A stretch of 64,000 bases of DNA. It comes from Colwellia sp. 12G3. Lineage in GTDB: Bacteria > Pseudomonadota > Gammaproteobacteria > Enterobacterales > Alteromonadaceae. This document shows, in pieces, positions 8,926 to 17,954 of this stretch. Position 1 is the first letter of the stretch. Each line of letters opens with the position of its first letter. Made by a program: the position numbers and the translations under genes. Below the pieces are notes generated by a model, which saw nothing but the letters and a program-made list of their open reading frames with translations, had not been told where the DNA came from and did no database searches. The stretch covers positions 224,038-288,037 of the forward strand of contig NZ_PJAQ01000054.1 of assembly GCF_002836775.1 (NCBI RefSeq), read 5' to 3'.

Positions 8926-9687
8926 ATGATTATTAATAAAAACATCACCATTGAAATATTAATGAGTTCACCCTTTAACAGTGGTGGATTAACAGTGAAT
9001 TTCAGCCAAAACAGGGTGGAATATCAACAGAACATATTGGTATTACAACCTAAAGTATTAGAGCTTTTAGTCCTGCTGTGTGCCGCACAAGGTCAAACCC
9101 TTAGCAAACAAACGTTAACTGCCGCTTTATGGCCAGAGACTATTGTTGGCCCTGATTCGTTAGCGAATTCAGTGACTCGTTTACGTAAAGTACTGGGTGA
9201 CGATGCTAAGAATCCACAGTTTATTGAAACGGTGCAGCGAAAAGGTTATCGCTGGTTACAAGAGGTTGATCTCACCAAGCATAAAATAACCAATAGAGAA
9301 ACTGTACTGGCTTTTACTGGAGTAGCCATTTCAGCGGCTTTTATTTGGGCAATATATAGCACATTACTTACGCCAAATGTAAATCCGAGCATAACATCTG
9401 CAAAAGCGGCAGAAGAAATAACAACAGGAGGAGAAAAGTTTCCTTTCCCCGACTTACATATCGAACGCTTAGCTGAGGGTGGTTATGAAATTCAGGTAGG
9501 TATTGATGGGGAGTTAACGGAAGAGCGAAAAGTAGCTATGTTAAAAGAAATCAAGCGTATTACCGGTGAAGAACACTCTGATATGATTTTTACCATTGAC
9601 CCAATTAAGCATGATTGTAAGCAAGAAAAAGGTGTCAAAGGCCAAGTGGTTTGCGCAGATAAATCGCTGAAAAAGACAAACCACTAA
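8926..9687 (+). CDS. ToxR/CadC-like membrane-anchored winged-helix regulator
   Basis: 253 residues. An OmpR-type winged helix spans about 15-112 (QTLSKQTLTAALWP, GPDSLANSVTRLRKVLGDD, wing ETVQRKGYRW). A single transmembrane helix lies at about 127-147 (TVLAFTGVAISAAFIWAIYS) and a ~100-residue periplasmic tail follows. Cys231 and Cys243 in the tail could form a disulfide like those of ToxR and CadC. The ATG at 8926 is used here; an in-frame ATG at 8962 (MSSPF) is an alternative, and neither has a strong ribosome-binding site. It is divergent from the trypsin-TonB gene across 165 bp, so that gene is an obvious candidate target by position only. Confidence 0.78.
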   Translation: MIINKNITIEILMSSPFNSGGLTVNFSQNRVEYQQNILVLQPKVLELLVLLCAAQGQTLSKQTLTAALWPETIVGPDSLANSVTRLRKVLGDDAKNPQFIETVQRKGYRWLQEVDLTKHKITNRETVLAFTGVAISAAFIWAIYSTLLTPNVNPSITSAKAAEEITTGGEKFPFPDLHIERLAEGGYEIQVGIDGELTEERKVAMLKEIKRITGEEHSDMIFTIDPIKHDCKQEKGVKGQVVCADKSLKKTNH

Positions 9688-9767
9688 GTAGTGTACCTAA
9701 AACTAATCAATGCGTGAGACGCAATTATTTTTCAAGGTGATAGCTAAGGTAATAGCTAGGACGGTTT

Positions 9768-10349
9768 CTAAGGTGAAAACGCAATCGCTCGTACTTGTAA
9801 AATAGCTTCGCCACCGTCTTTGTCTGTCATGCTTGGTGTTAAATAAATTGCGTCAATATGCTCAGGTAATATGCCGTGATCTATTGAACTTTCTGGTGTC
9901 CATTTTGGTCGGTAGAAGTCTTTCAAATCAACTTCTTTTGTTGTCCAGCCTTTGGTTTCCGGTAATTTAATTTGGTAATGGGCATAACTCTGGTCACCAT
10001 CTTTCCCATATTCGAGCTGTGATAACTTAATGATCAGGGGAATATCACACTGGTAAGTTAACCGTATTTTCTGATTACCTGCTAATGAAGCCATAGGGAG
10101 TTTATGAATAAGCTCTATCCATGAGTTTCGCTTTTCATCAACTCGAGGGACACGTTTGAATTTAATCCAAATACCGCCATGTCTAATAAGCTTTTCGTTA
10201 ATAATGGCTTCACTGCCATAGGGATCAGTATCATAACTCCATAGATGTTTATCCAAAGGGCTAAGCGTATTGTCAGCCTCCGCGGGCATTGCAGATAAGA
10301 AGAGGAAACTAACCAAGCTAGCAAACAGCGATGTTTTGAAAAAGTGCAT
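9768..10349 (-). CDS. Secreted protein of unknown function
   Basis: 193 residues with a signal peptide (SLFASLVSFLFLSAMPAEA) and a mature domain rich in predicted beta strands (KIRLTYQCDIPLIIKLSQLE, GWTTKEVDLKDF). The pattern resembles jelly-roll carbohydrate-binding or CIA30-like domains, but no diagnostic motif is visible. A single Cys sits in TYQCDIP. It lies 88 bp downstream of a periplasmic binding protein gene on the same strand and may be co-transcribed with it. Not recognised; probably periplasmic. Confidence 0.5.
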   Translation of the reverse strand: MHFFKTSLFASLVSFLFLSAMPAEADNTLSPLDKHLWSYDTDPYGSEAIINEKLIRHGGIWIKFKRVPRVDEKRNSWIELIHKLPMASLAGNQKIRLTYQCDIPLIIKLSQLEYGKDGDQSYAHYQIKLPETKGWTTKEVDLKDFYRPKWTPESSIDHGILPEHIDAIYLTPSMTDKDGGEAILQVRAIAFSP

Positions 10350-10437
10350 TTATATCCTTTAAATTAATGTGCAAGCAGCGTAATGATAAAACAAGCTAGC
10401 CCTTCAAGATAGTTTTTAGGTCACCAGCTAAGGTTAT

Positions 10438-11274
10438 TCATTGCGATTTAGGAGGTAGATGTATAGTGTCCATCTGAGATTGCTGTTGCCAGTCATTCAC
10501 ATCATATTTTGCTAATATCTGTTTTAGCCGGCCACTTTCCCTAAGCGCCTGTAAACCTTCATCAAACACAGGTATTAATGCTTTATCGAATAACGATGAA
10601 AAGCCCAGAAATAGTGGGGTAAAGTCTCCCTGTGTACCCGCATAAACGATAGTGTAGTTGGGTAGTTTTGCTAAGTGAAATTGTACAGTGAATCGAGAGT
10701 CTAGCAATATATCCAAGCGTTTCATTTGTAGCATATCTAACTGTTTTTGCAGAGGAGAAATGCCACTAGCCGAAAAAATGTGTGAGGTATTCTCTTCTAT
10801 TAAATGACCGAGATCCGTGCCGTATTGATAGCCATTAATGGTACCTAAAATAGCATTGTCTTTTAACTTAGTTGCCAAATCATCAATATTTTTAAAACGC
10901 CAGGGTTGATCAGCATGTACATAGAAATCATTGTATAAGCCACCAAAACTGGTCTGGCTTTGTTGGAGCTGGAACTCAGCTATATGCTGTGGTGTTAAGG
11001 CAAGTAATATATCTACTTTGCCCTTCTGAGCGAGATCTAGTGCTCTTGCTAAAGGCATTAGAGACAACTTCACTTTGATTGTATTATTGGCTGCTATTTC
11101 CTTCACTATCTCAACCAAAAAACCCGGTAAAGTTCGGTCATCGCAGATATAAGGACACCACTCATCAGACGCTACCACTAAGGTTTTCGCCTGTACTTGT
11201 GCAATAGAGACACTTAACCACAAAAGGGGAAAAGTGAAGCTCCAAAGTCTTAGTTTTGTAGTGAGTTTTATCAT
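10438..11274 (-). CDS. Periplasmic solute-binding protein, SBP_bac_3-like
   Basis: 278 residues with a signal peptide ending near AQVQA, then the start typical of family-3 solute-binding proteins: LVVASDEWCPYICDDRTLPG, followed by FLVEIVKEIAAN. Later segments fit the two-lobe fold (PLARALDLAQKGKVDILLA; GTINGYQYGTDLG; LRESGRLKQILAKYDV). No permease or ATPase gene lies nearby, so it is an orphan binding protein that may act as a sensor or feed a distant transporter. Cys19 and Cys23 of the mature start (WCPYIC) could form a disulfide. The ligand is unknown; amino acids are typical of the family. Confidence 0.7.
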   Translation of the reverse strand: MIKLTTKLRLWSFTFPLLWLSVSIAQVQAKTLVVASDEWCPYICDDRTLPGFLVEIVKEIAANNTIKVKLSLMPLARALDLAQKGKVDILLALTPQHIAEFQLQQSQTSFGGLYNDFYVHADQPWRFKNIDDLATKLKDNAILGTINGYQYGTDLGHLIEENTSHIFSASGISPLQKQLDMLQMKRLDILLDSRFTVQFHLAKLPNYTIVYAGTQGDFTPLFLGFSSLFDKALIPVFDEGLQALRESGRLKQILAKYDVNDWQQQSQMDTIHLPPKSQ

Positions 11275-11296
11275 GCCATTCTTCTCATTAAAACTT

Positions 11297-11456
11297 ATAC
11301 CAATGGTACTAATTAATTGCCCATATTCAAATGGTCTTAATTTACAATTTCTGCGTTGCGCTCTATCCCAATAGCTAGCTATTACTCAATCACGCGCCTT
11401 GAACTTGAAAATTTATCCTCATTGAATTTTGATCACTAAATTAATACAAATGGTAT
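11297..11456. repeat. MITE-like element with imperfect terminal inverted repeats
   Basis: A 20-nt left end (11297-11316, beginning ATACCAATGG) matches the reverse complement of 11437-11456 with four mismatches. The ~160-bp interior has no open frame. The layout fits the small inverted-repeat elements scattered in genomes of marine Alteromonadales. Only one copy lies in this window, so repeat status is inferred from structure. Confidence 0.5.
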
Positions 11457-11464
11457 TACTTAAG

Positions 11465-11497
11465 AGCCATAAGTGACCGCGAAAGTCACTTATGGCT
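11465..11497. terminator. Strong hairpin downstream of the cus operon
   Basis: A perfect 13-bp stem pairs AGCCATAAGTGAC (11465-11477) with GTCACTTATGGCT (11485-11497) around a 7-nt loop. It lies 58 bp beyond the cusA stop codon in the direction of transcription. There is no long T-run, so it may terminate or protect the operon transcript. Confidence 0.5.
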
Positions 11498-11554
11498 TAT
11501 AATCAACATAATTGGTCATATAACAATCAATAAAAATGTTACTTTCTGTATTAT

Positions 11555-14500
11555 TTAGTTATCGAGATGCTTGGGTAAGCCCGCTGCCCGCCACAAATAA
11601 TAGAGTGCTGGCAAAACAAGTAAGGTTAATAGCATAGCACTTGCCATACCGCCCACCATAGGTGCTGCGATACGACTCATTACTTCTGAGCCTGTACCTG
11701 AGCCATATAATATGGGTAATAAACCAATAATGACAGTGCCACCGGTCATCATAATAGGTCTAATCCTTAAGCCTGCGCCATAGAGTACAGCTTGTAATAG
11801 CTCGTCTTTACTCGTGATTCTTCCTTCATTATCGCTCAATAAGGCATGATATGCTTGATTCAAATAGACCAGCATAATAACGCCAATTTCAACGGCGACG
11901 CCAGCAAGGGCTATAAAACCAACACCTACCGCGACAGAAAAATTAAAACCTTGTAAATACATTAGCCAAATACTACCGACCATCGCTAGCGGCAATGTGC
12001 CTAATATCATCGCTACTTCTACTATATTTCTAAAACTTAAATACAGTAATACAATGATGATGGCTAAGGTTAGCGGCACCACATAAGTGAGTTTTTCTTT
12101 CGCCCGCTGCATGTATTCATATTGACCTGCCCACGCAATAGAGTAACCCGCAGGTAATTTTAATTGCTCATCAACCACTTTTTGTGCGGCATTAACATAA
12201 CTGCCAATATCTACACCCTCGATGTCAATAAAGGCCCAGCCATTTAAGCGAGCATTTTCAGACTTGATACCAGGCGGTCCATCTTCAATAAATATATGGG
12301 CAACATCACCGAGTGAAATACGTTGACCATTCGGGGTCACAATAGGCAGCAGTGATAACTGCTCTGGTGAATTTCGGTAATCTTGAGGATAACGTAAACT
12401 GACAGGATAACGCTCTAAACCCTCTACGGTATTGGTTACATTCATACCACCAATAGCGGTAGCAACCACTTGCTGAATATCACTAATATTTAAGCCATAG
12501 CGTGCGGCTTTGCCTCGCTGAATATCAACCTTGATGTAGCGACCACCTGCAACACGTTCTGAGTACACAGAGGCTGTGCCGGGTACGTCAGCTAGAATGG
12601 TTTCCAATTGCTGACCTATTTGTTGAATCACATCGAGTTTGGGACCCGCTATTTTAATACCAACGGGTGTTTTTATGCCGGTTGCTAACATATCAATGCG
12701 GGTTTTAATGGGCATAACCCAAGCATTGGTGACTCCAGGGAGTTTAACTAAGGCATCAAGTTCTTTTTTCAAGCTCTCCGTGGTAACTCCTTCGCGCCAT
12801 TCACTTTGTGGTTTCAGCTGAATAAAGGTTTCTATCATGGTTAACGGGGCGGGATCTGTGGCCGTTTCCGCACGACCTACTTTACCAAAAACGGTTTTTA
12901 CTTCAGGTACGGTTTTAATGAGTTTATCGGTTTGTTGTAACAGCTGCCTTGCTTGACCAATAGAAATGCCGGGATAAGTGGTTGGCATATACATGAGGTC
13001 ACCTTCATCCAGTGGCGGAATAAACTCACTACCAATTTTATCAAGGGGGTATAAACCAATGAGTAGGACAACAACAGCGGCAGATAAAGTTACTTTAGGG
13101 AAACGTAATACAGCTTTGAGGGCGGGCATATACAACGCTGTGAGTAAGCGATTTACAGGATTTTTATGTTCTGCTAAGACTTTACCGCGAATAAAATAGC
13201 CCATCAGTACGGGTACTAAAGTAATAGCTAAGCCAGCCGCCGCTGCCATGGCGTAAGTTTTTGTATAAGCCAATGGTGAGAACATTCGACCTTCTTGCGC
13301 TTCAAGGGTAAAAACAGGCATAAAACTTACGGTGATGATCAGTAAACTGAAAAATAGTGCCGGACCTACTTCACACGCTGACTCGGTAACTATCTTCCAG
13401 CGATGTTCATTACTGATCGGTTGATCGTTAGGCAAGCGTTCTAAATGTTTATGCATATTTTCAATCATGACAATAGCACCATCAACCATAGCGCCGATGG
13501 CAATGGCAATACCACCAAGTGACATGATATTAGCGTTCAATCCCTGGGCGTGCATGACGATAAAGGCGGTTAAAATGCCGATGGGGATACTGACAATCAC
13601 CACTAAAGAGGAGCGTAAATGAAACAGAAAAATAATACAGACCAAGGCAACTACCGCAAACTCTTCTAACAGTTTCATCGCTAAATTTTCAACTGCACGC
13701 TCAATTAATGCCGATCTGTCATACACAGGAACAATTTCTACGCCATCGGGTAAGCCCTTTTTTAGTTGTTCAAGTTTGGCTTTTACGCCATTGATGACTT
13801 GTTGAGCATTTTCACCAAAGCGCATAACGACAATGCCGCCAACGGTTTCGCCTTCACCATTTAGCTCGGCAATACCACGACGCATCTGAGGACCAGTAAC
13901 TATTTCAGCGACATCTTTAAGTAATAACGGGGTGCCATTTTCATTGACGCCCAGCGGAATGTTCTCAAGATCATCAACACCTTTCAAATATCCAGTAGCA
14001 CGTACCATGTATTCAGCTTCGGCCATTTCAACCACCGAAGCACCAATTTCTTGGTTACCTTGTTTGATTGCGGTTTGAATAAGCGATAATGGAATGCCAA
14101 ACGCTCTGAGTTTGTCTGGATCAACTTGTACTTGATATTGCTTAACCATACCGCCAAGTGCGGTAACTTCTGAAACGCCTTTTACCGTTTGCAATTCATA
14201 CTTTAAAAACCAATCTTGTATACTACGCAATTGACTTAGATCGTGTTGACCCGTTTTATCAATAAGCGCATACAAATATACCCAACCGACACCGGTTGCA
14301 TCAGGACCTAATTGTGTCTTCGCATCATTTGGTAAGTTTGGCGCTACTTGACTTAAATACTCTAATACTCGAGAGCGAGCCCAATAAAGATCAGTATCTT
14401 CGTCAAAAATGACATAAACATAAGAGTCTCCGAAAAAGGAGAAACCACGGACAGTTTTTGCACCGGGTACTGATAACATAGCCGTTGTTAGTGGGTAAGT

Positions 14501-14695
14501 CACTTGATCTTCAACCACTTGAGGAGCTTGTCCTGGATAGCTAGTTTTGATGATAACTTGCACATCTGATAAATCAGGTAACGCATCAACGGGGGTATTT
14601 TTTACTGAATATAAGCCGATCCCGACTAAAATCATGGTCGCTAATATGACAAAAAATCGATTGCCAACCGACCAACGTATAATCCCGCTGATCAT
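11555..14695 (-). CDS. cusA: CusA-like heavy-metal RND efflux transporter
   Basis: Inner-membrane proton-driven pump of the HME-RND class, 1046 residues, the usual length. The N-terminus has the first transmembrane helix followed by the porter-domain start NTPVDALPDLSDVQV. The three periplasmic methionines that bind Cu(I)/Ag(I) in E. coli CusA (Met573, Met623, Met672) have counterparts in DLMYMPTTYPG, LTMIETFIQLKP and RIDMLATGIKTPVG, which favours the copper/silver subclass over CzcA-type zinc/cobalt pumps. The start codon overlaps the stop of the membrane-fusion gene by 4 bp, so translation is probably coupled. It is the last gene of the cusCBA-like operon. Confidence 0.9.
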   Translation of the reverse strand: MISGIIRWSVGNRFFVILATMILVGIGLYSVKNTPVDALPDLSDVQVIIKTSYPGQAPQVVEDQVTYPLTTAMLSVPGAKTVRGFSFFGDSYVYVIFDEDTDLYWARSRVLEYLSQVAPNLPNDAKTQLGPDATGVGWVYLYALIDKTGQHDLSQLRSIQDWFLKYELQTVKGVSEVTALGGMVKQYQVQVDPDKLRAFGIPLSLIQTAIKQGNQEIGASVVEMAEAEYMVRATGYLKGVDDLENIPLGVNENGTPLLLKDVAEIVTGPQMRRGIAELNGEGETVGGIVVMRFGENAQQVINGVKAKLEQLKKGLPDGVEIVPVYDRSALIERAVENLAMKLLEEFAVVALVCIIFLFHLRSSLVVIVSIPIGILTAFIVMHAQGLNANIMSLGGIAIAIGAMVDGAIVMIENMHKHLERLPNDQPISNEHRWKIVTESACEVGPALFFSLLIITVSFMPVFTLEAQEGRMFSPLAYTKTYAMAAAAGLAITLVPVLMGYFIRGKVLAEHKNPVNRLLTALYMPALKAVLRFPKVTLSAAVVVLLIGLYPLDKIGSEFIPPLDEGDLMYMPTTYPGISIGQARQLLQQTDKLIKTVPEVKTVFGKVGRAETATDPAPLTMIETFIQLKPQSEWREGVTTESLKKELDALVKLPGVTNAWVMPIKTRIDMLATGIKTPVGIKIAGPKLDVIQQIGQQLETILADVPGTASVYSERVAGGRYIKVDIQRGKAARYGLNISDIQQVVATAIGGMNVTNTVEGLERYPVSLRYPQDYRNSPEQLSLLPIVTPNGQRISLGDVAHIFIEDGPPGIKSENARLNGWAFIDIEGVDIGSYVNAAQKVVDEQLKLPAGYSIAWAGQYEYMQRAKEKLTYVVPLTLAIIIVLLYLSFRNIVEVAMILGTLPLAMVGSIWLMYLQGFNFSVAVGVGFIALAGVAVEIGVIMLVYLNQAYHALLSDNEGRITSKDELLQAVLYGAGLRIRPIMMTGGTVIIGLLPILYGSGTGSEVMSRIAAPMVGGMASAMLLTLLVLPALYYLWRAAGLPKHLDN

Positions 14696-16287
14696 TGGCT
14701 TGCTCCTGTAGCGATTGTGCCTTTTATGGCGTTGTCAGGCATTTGATGTGACATGCCTTTTGTCATTGTCATCGCACTGACTATAACAAATTCGCCCTGC
14801 TGAATTTCGAAGGTAAACATCAAATAAGCATCAAGCGTAAAAAGCGTCATATCAACATTTTCACCAACGATGAAATCAACACTAGCAGGTTCACGGTTCC
14901 ATTTTTCAATGGCTTCACGATCGATAGTGACCATGCGGTGATCGGTCATCACGGCAGTGACAGTACCGTGCACTGTTGCGGAAATAATCTCGTTAACCGC
15001 TGTTGTTTCAGTCATGTTGTCTTGGTGTTGTTCTAAATCCATACGTTGAAAATCAGACGTTTTGCTTGATTCTGAATCAAGCAGAAATTGCGCAGAGCTG
15101 ACCACTATTTCGTTTTCGCTTAAGCCGGATATAATTTCCACATGTTTACTATCAAAACGGCCAACTGTTACTGCAATAGATTTAAAGTAACCTTCACCAA
15201 GGGCAAGGACCACACGGTCTTGATTGCCTGTTCGAATTAAGGCTTCCTTAGGAATAAGTAGTGCTTTCTCATCGGTATTACTATGAATGGTGATCTGGGC
15301 AAACATATTCGGTTTAAACTGACCATTTTCATTGCTAAAGCGCAAGCGGACTTTGACGGTGCGGGTTTGGGGTTCTAAAGTAGGGTAAACAAAATCAACA
15401 TGCCCTTGCCATACTTTTCCGGGTAAATAATCAAGTGTCATGGTAATGGGAGTACCTTGTTTTACTTGCCCAGCTTGGCGTTCAAAGACCTCAGCTTTTA
15501 CCCATACCTGTGATAAATCACCGATAGACATCAACGTTGAGCCTGGTTTAACAAAAAAACCTTCTCGGATATTAAGGTTTTCGATAACCCCATTTTGTGG
15601 AGCAAAAAAAGTAATGTTTTGCTGAACTTTACGTGTTTGTTTTAATTCGTCAATAGCCGATTGAGGCAATTGTAAAGCCACTAGTCGATTTTGTGCAGCT
15701 GTGATTAAGCGTTCATTCTTCCTGTTTAATGCGAGTAATAATTCCTCTTGAGCATTGACTAATTCAGGTGAATAAATTTTATAAAGCGGCTGTCCTTTAA
15801 CGACAGGTTCACCAATTGATTTTACAAAAAGTTTGTCTACCCAGCCTTGCACTCGAGGATGAATGTGTACTAATTTATCTTCATCATAAGTGACATAACC
15901 GACCGTATTAATTTTAGTCTGTAGGCTTTGTATCTTAGCGCGGGTAGTGCGTACACCAAGGTTATTAATAACACTGGGAGATATTTTTATTGTGCCAGCA
16001 CCTTCATTTTTTTCGTTACTGGATTGATTGTCATAATAAGGGATTAAATCCATGCCCATGGGCGACTTACCTGGTTTGTCCCGTTGATAATTGGCATCCA
16101 TGGGTGCTACCCAATAAAGTGGCTTATCCTCTTTCTCTATGGCAACTTCAGATCCTGGTTGTGGTTGACTTGGTAGCAACTTTACTACAATTAACGTAAT
16201 GATGGCACCAAGCACTATGCCGGTAATTAAGCTGCCCTTAGTGGCTGATTTTTTGCTGTTATTTTTGTCAGTATTATTAGTGTTCAT
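14692..16287 (-). CDS. cusB: CusB-like membrane-fusion protein with C-terminal CusF-like domain
   Basis: Periplasmic adaptor linking the RND pump to the outer-membrane channel, 531 residues. A membrane anchor lies at about 19-38. A heavy-metal-binding segment at about 57-84 (YWVAPMDANYQ, PGKSPMGMDLIP) resembles the Met-containing start of CusB. Lipoyl, helical-hairpin and beta-barrel regions cover about 130-410. Residues about 434-508 align with CusF, but positions equivalent to the four CusF copper ligands (His36, Trp44, Met47, Met49) read Arg457, Arg465, Ala468 and Val470, so the fused domain probably does not bind Cu(I) in the known way. It overlaps both neighbouring genes by 4 bp. Confidence 0.88.
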   Translation of the reverse strand: MNTNNTDKNNSKKSATKGSLITGIVLGAIITLIVVKLLPSQPQPGSEVAIEKEDKPLYWVAPMDANYQRDKPGKSPMGMDLIPYYDNQSSNEKNEGAGTIKISPSVINNLGVRTTRAKIQSLQTKINTVGYVTYDEDKLVHIHPRVQGWVDKLFVKSIGEPVVKGQPLYKIYSPELVNAQEELLLALNRKNERLITAAQNRLVALQLPQSAIDELKQTRKVQQNITFFAPQNGVIENLNIREGFFVKPGSTLMSIGDLSQVWVKAEVFERQAGQVKQGTPITMTLDYLPGKVWQGHVDFVYPTLEPQTRTVKVRLRFSNENGQFKPNMFAQITIHSNTDEKALLIPKEALIRTGNQDRVVLALGEGYFKSIAVTVGRFDSKHVEIISGLSENEIVVSSAQFLLDSESSKTSDFQRMDLEQHQDNMTETTAVNEIISATVHGTVTAVMTDHRMVTIDREAIEKWNREPASVDFIVGENVDMTLFTLDAYLMFTFEIQQGEFVIVSAMTMTKGMSHQMPDNAIKGTIATGASQ

Positions 16288-17777
16288 AATGTTTCCTCAC
16301 GCTGAGCAAAAGTTTGTTGTAGCATTGCAGACGTATTTTCAAAGGTATGATTCGTTGTTAAACTACCGACAAAAAGGTAATTCAATTCTAAAATTATTTT
16401 TTGTTCTTCCACGGCAATTTTTAGCTGTTCAATTTCAGCATTAAGTACGGCAATACGTGATCTGACTACTTCTGAAAAATCACCATCATCATTGGTATAG
16501 GCTGTTAATGAAGCTTCTGCTTGGTCATGTATTTGTGGCAACAATCTAGTGTTATAAAGTGTTTTACGGCTATTAAGGCGTGACAAACGACCTTGTGCAC
16601 TCGAGAACGCACCGAGTAGTTGACGTAGTAATAATATTTTTTCTGTTTTGACTGCTTCTGTTGCTGAAATAGCTGATTTGACTGTCATATCTTGACGATT
16701 ATCAGTAAAAAGTGGCAGGTCAAAAGTCACACCTACAGAGAATAAGTCTGCACGACTATTACCCATAGGGTCATCATCTCGATAACCATAACTCGCATTA
16801 ACACCCCATTCAGGCTTATATGCTTGCTCAGCTAAATTGATACCTGTTTTCGTTGCTAATATTTTTTTATCAAGCGCGAAAACAGCCGGATGTTTAGCAA
16901 AGTGTTGAGCGAGCTCTTCAACGGATAACCAATTGTTATTACTCGCTAACTTATTACTTTCAGAATGCGCGCTGGCTAAACCCTTATGAATCAAGTCTAG
17001 CTGAGGTAACTGCATGGTTAATTTCATATCGTGTAACTGACTAAGAGCATCTATTGTCTCTTGCGTTGTATTAGCAAGAAAAGCCATTGATAGCCATTGG
17101 GATAACATGCCTAAATAAGCATTTTGCTGTTGCGCTAATATGTCTAGCCTATCATCGAGCCGAGTTAACTCAAGTTGCGCACGAACAATATCTTGCTGGC
17201 GAGTTTTACCTAACGTAGAGGAATAACTGGCTTGGGCAACATCAACTAATTGTTCGAACAACGAGCGATTTTTTTCTATGAGGGTAATACTTTGTTGCAC
17301 CCGAAAAGCATCAAGCCACAAACTACCAACAGTAACTGCAACTTTTGCTTCTCTGTCGCTTCGTTGAAAGGGATACGCTTCACTTTGAATACGCAACTGC
17401 TGATTTTTTATTGCCAGGCTATCACCGCGAGGAAACATTTGGGTTATACCTACCTTTAGCTGGGTCATACCTTCTTGGGCAAAATCAAAACCGTCAGTGG
17501 GTAGGTTAGCTAGTGCGATAGACATTTTAGGATCAGGCAAACTTGAAGCAGCATGACTCATGGCTTCAATGGCTTGTTGCTGATGTTTATTACCCGAGAG
17601 CCAAGGGTCATTTTTTTGCGCTGTGATTACGGCGTCTTTAAACGACCAGACTTTCTTATCGTCGGCATAGTTATGATCAGCAGCATTAATAATGGGGCTA
17701 TAAGCGAATAAGCCACTAAATGTTATAGCGCTGGTAATCGCTATGATCGCTTTAACTGGAAAAGAAAATGAAAACAT
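16284..17777 (-). CDS. TolC-family outer-membrane efflux protein, CusC-like
   Basis: 497 residues with an N-terminal export signal (KAIIAITSAITFSGLFAYSP) and two repeats of the outer-membrane-factor fold, rich in long helices (QLTRLDDRLDILAQQQNAY; LNAEIEQLKIAVEEQKIILE). It would form the trimeric exit duct for the pump encoded downstream. It is the first gene of the three-gene operon, and its stop overlaps the cusB start by 4 bp. No N-terminal lipobox Cys is evident, unlike E. coli CusC. A good ribosome-binding site (TAGGAGGGAG) precedes the ATG. Family is secure; the symbol is left out because channel specificity cannot be read. Confidence 0.85.
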   Translation of the reverse strand: MFSFSFPVKAIIAITSAITFSGLFAYSPIINAADHNYADDKKVWSFKDAVITAQKNDPWLSGNKHQQQAIEAMSHAASSLPDPKMSIALANLPTDGFDFAQEGMTQLKVGITQMFPRGDSLAIKNQQLRIQSEAYPFQRSDREAKVAVTVGSLWLDAFRVQQSITLIEKNRSLFEQLVDVAQASYSSTLGKTRQQDIVRAQLELTRLDDRLDILAQQQNAYLGMLSQWLSMAFLANTTQETIDALSQLHDMKLTMQLPQLDLIHKGLASAHSESNKLASNNNWLSVEELAQHFAKHPAVFALDKKILATKTGINLAEQAYKPEWGVNASYGYRDDDPMGNSRADLFSVGVTFDLPLFTDNRQDMTVKSAISATEAVKTEKILLLRQLLGAFSSAQGRLSRLNSRKTLYNTRLLPQIHDQAEASLTAYTNDDGDFSEVVRSRIAVLNAEIEQLKIAVEEQKIILELNYLFVGSLTTNHTFENTSAMLQQTFAQREETL

Positions 17778-17954
17778 AACTCCCTCCTAAGGGAATAATT
17801 ATTGTAATGAATGCGAAGTCACTATTAACCTATTAACCCGTTTGCTATTGGCATTAAATTAAAAGGACTAGATGCTTTTTGTGTCGTCGATGGTTTGTTA
17901 GTTGTCACTGATAATTATTTAAAACAACAAAATTTAGACGCAATGAGGCTGTGA

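Noticed and set aside
16199..16444. Plus-strand open frame of 81 codons across the cusB/cusC junction
   Set aside because: Antisense to two well-supported overlapping genes; hydrophobic run is the complement of the signal/anchor regions.
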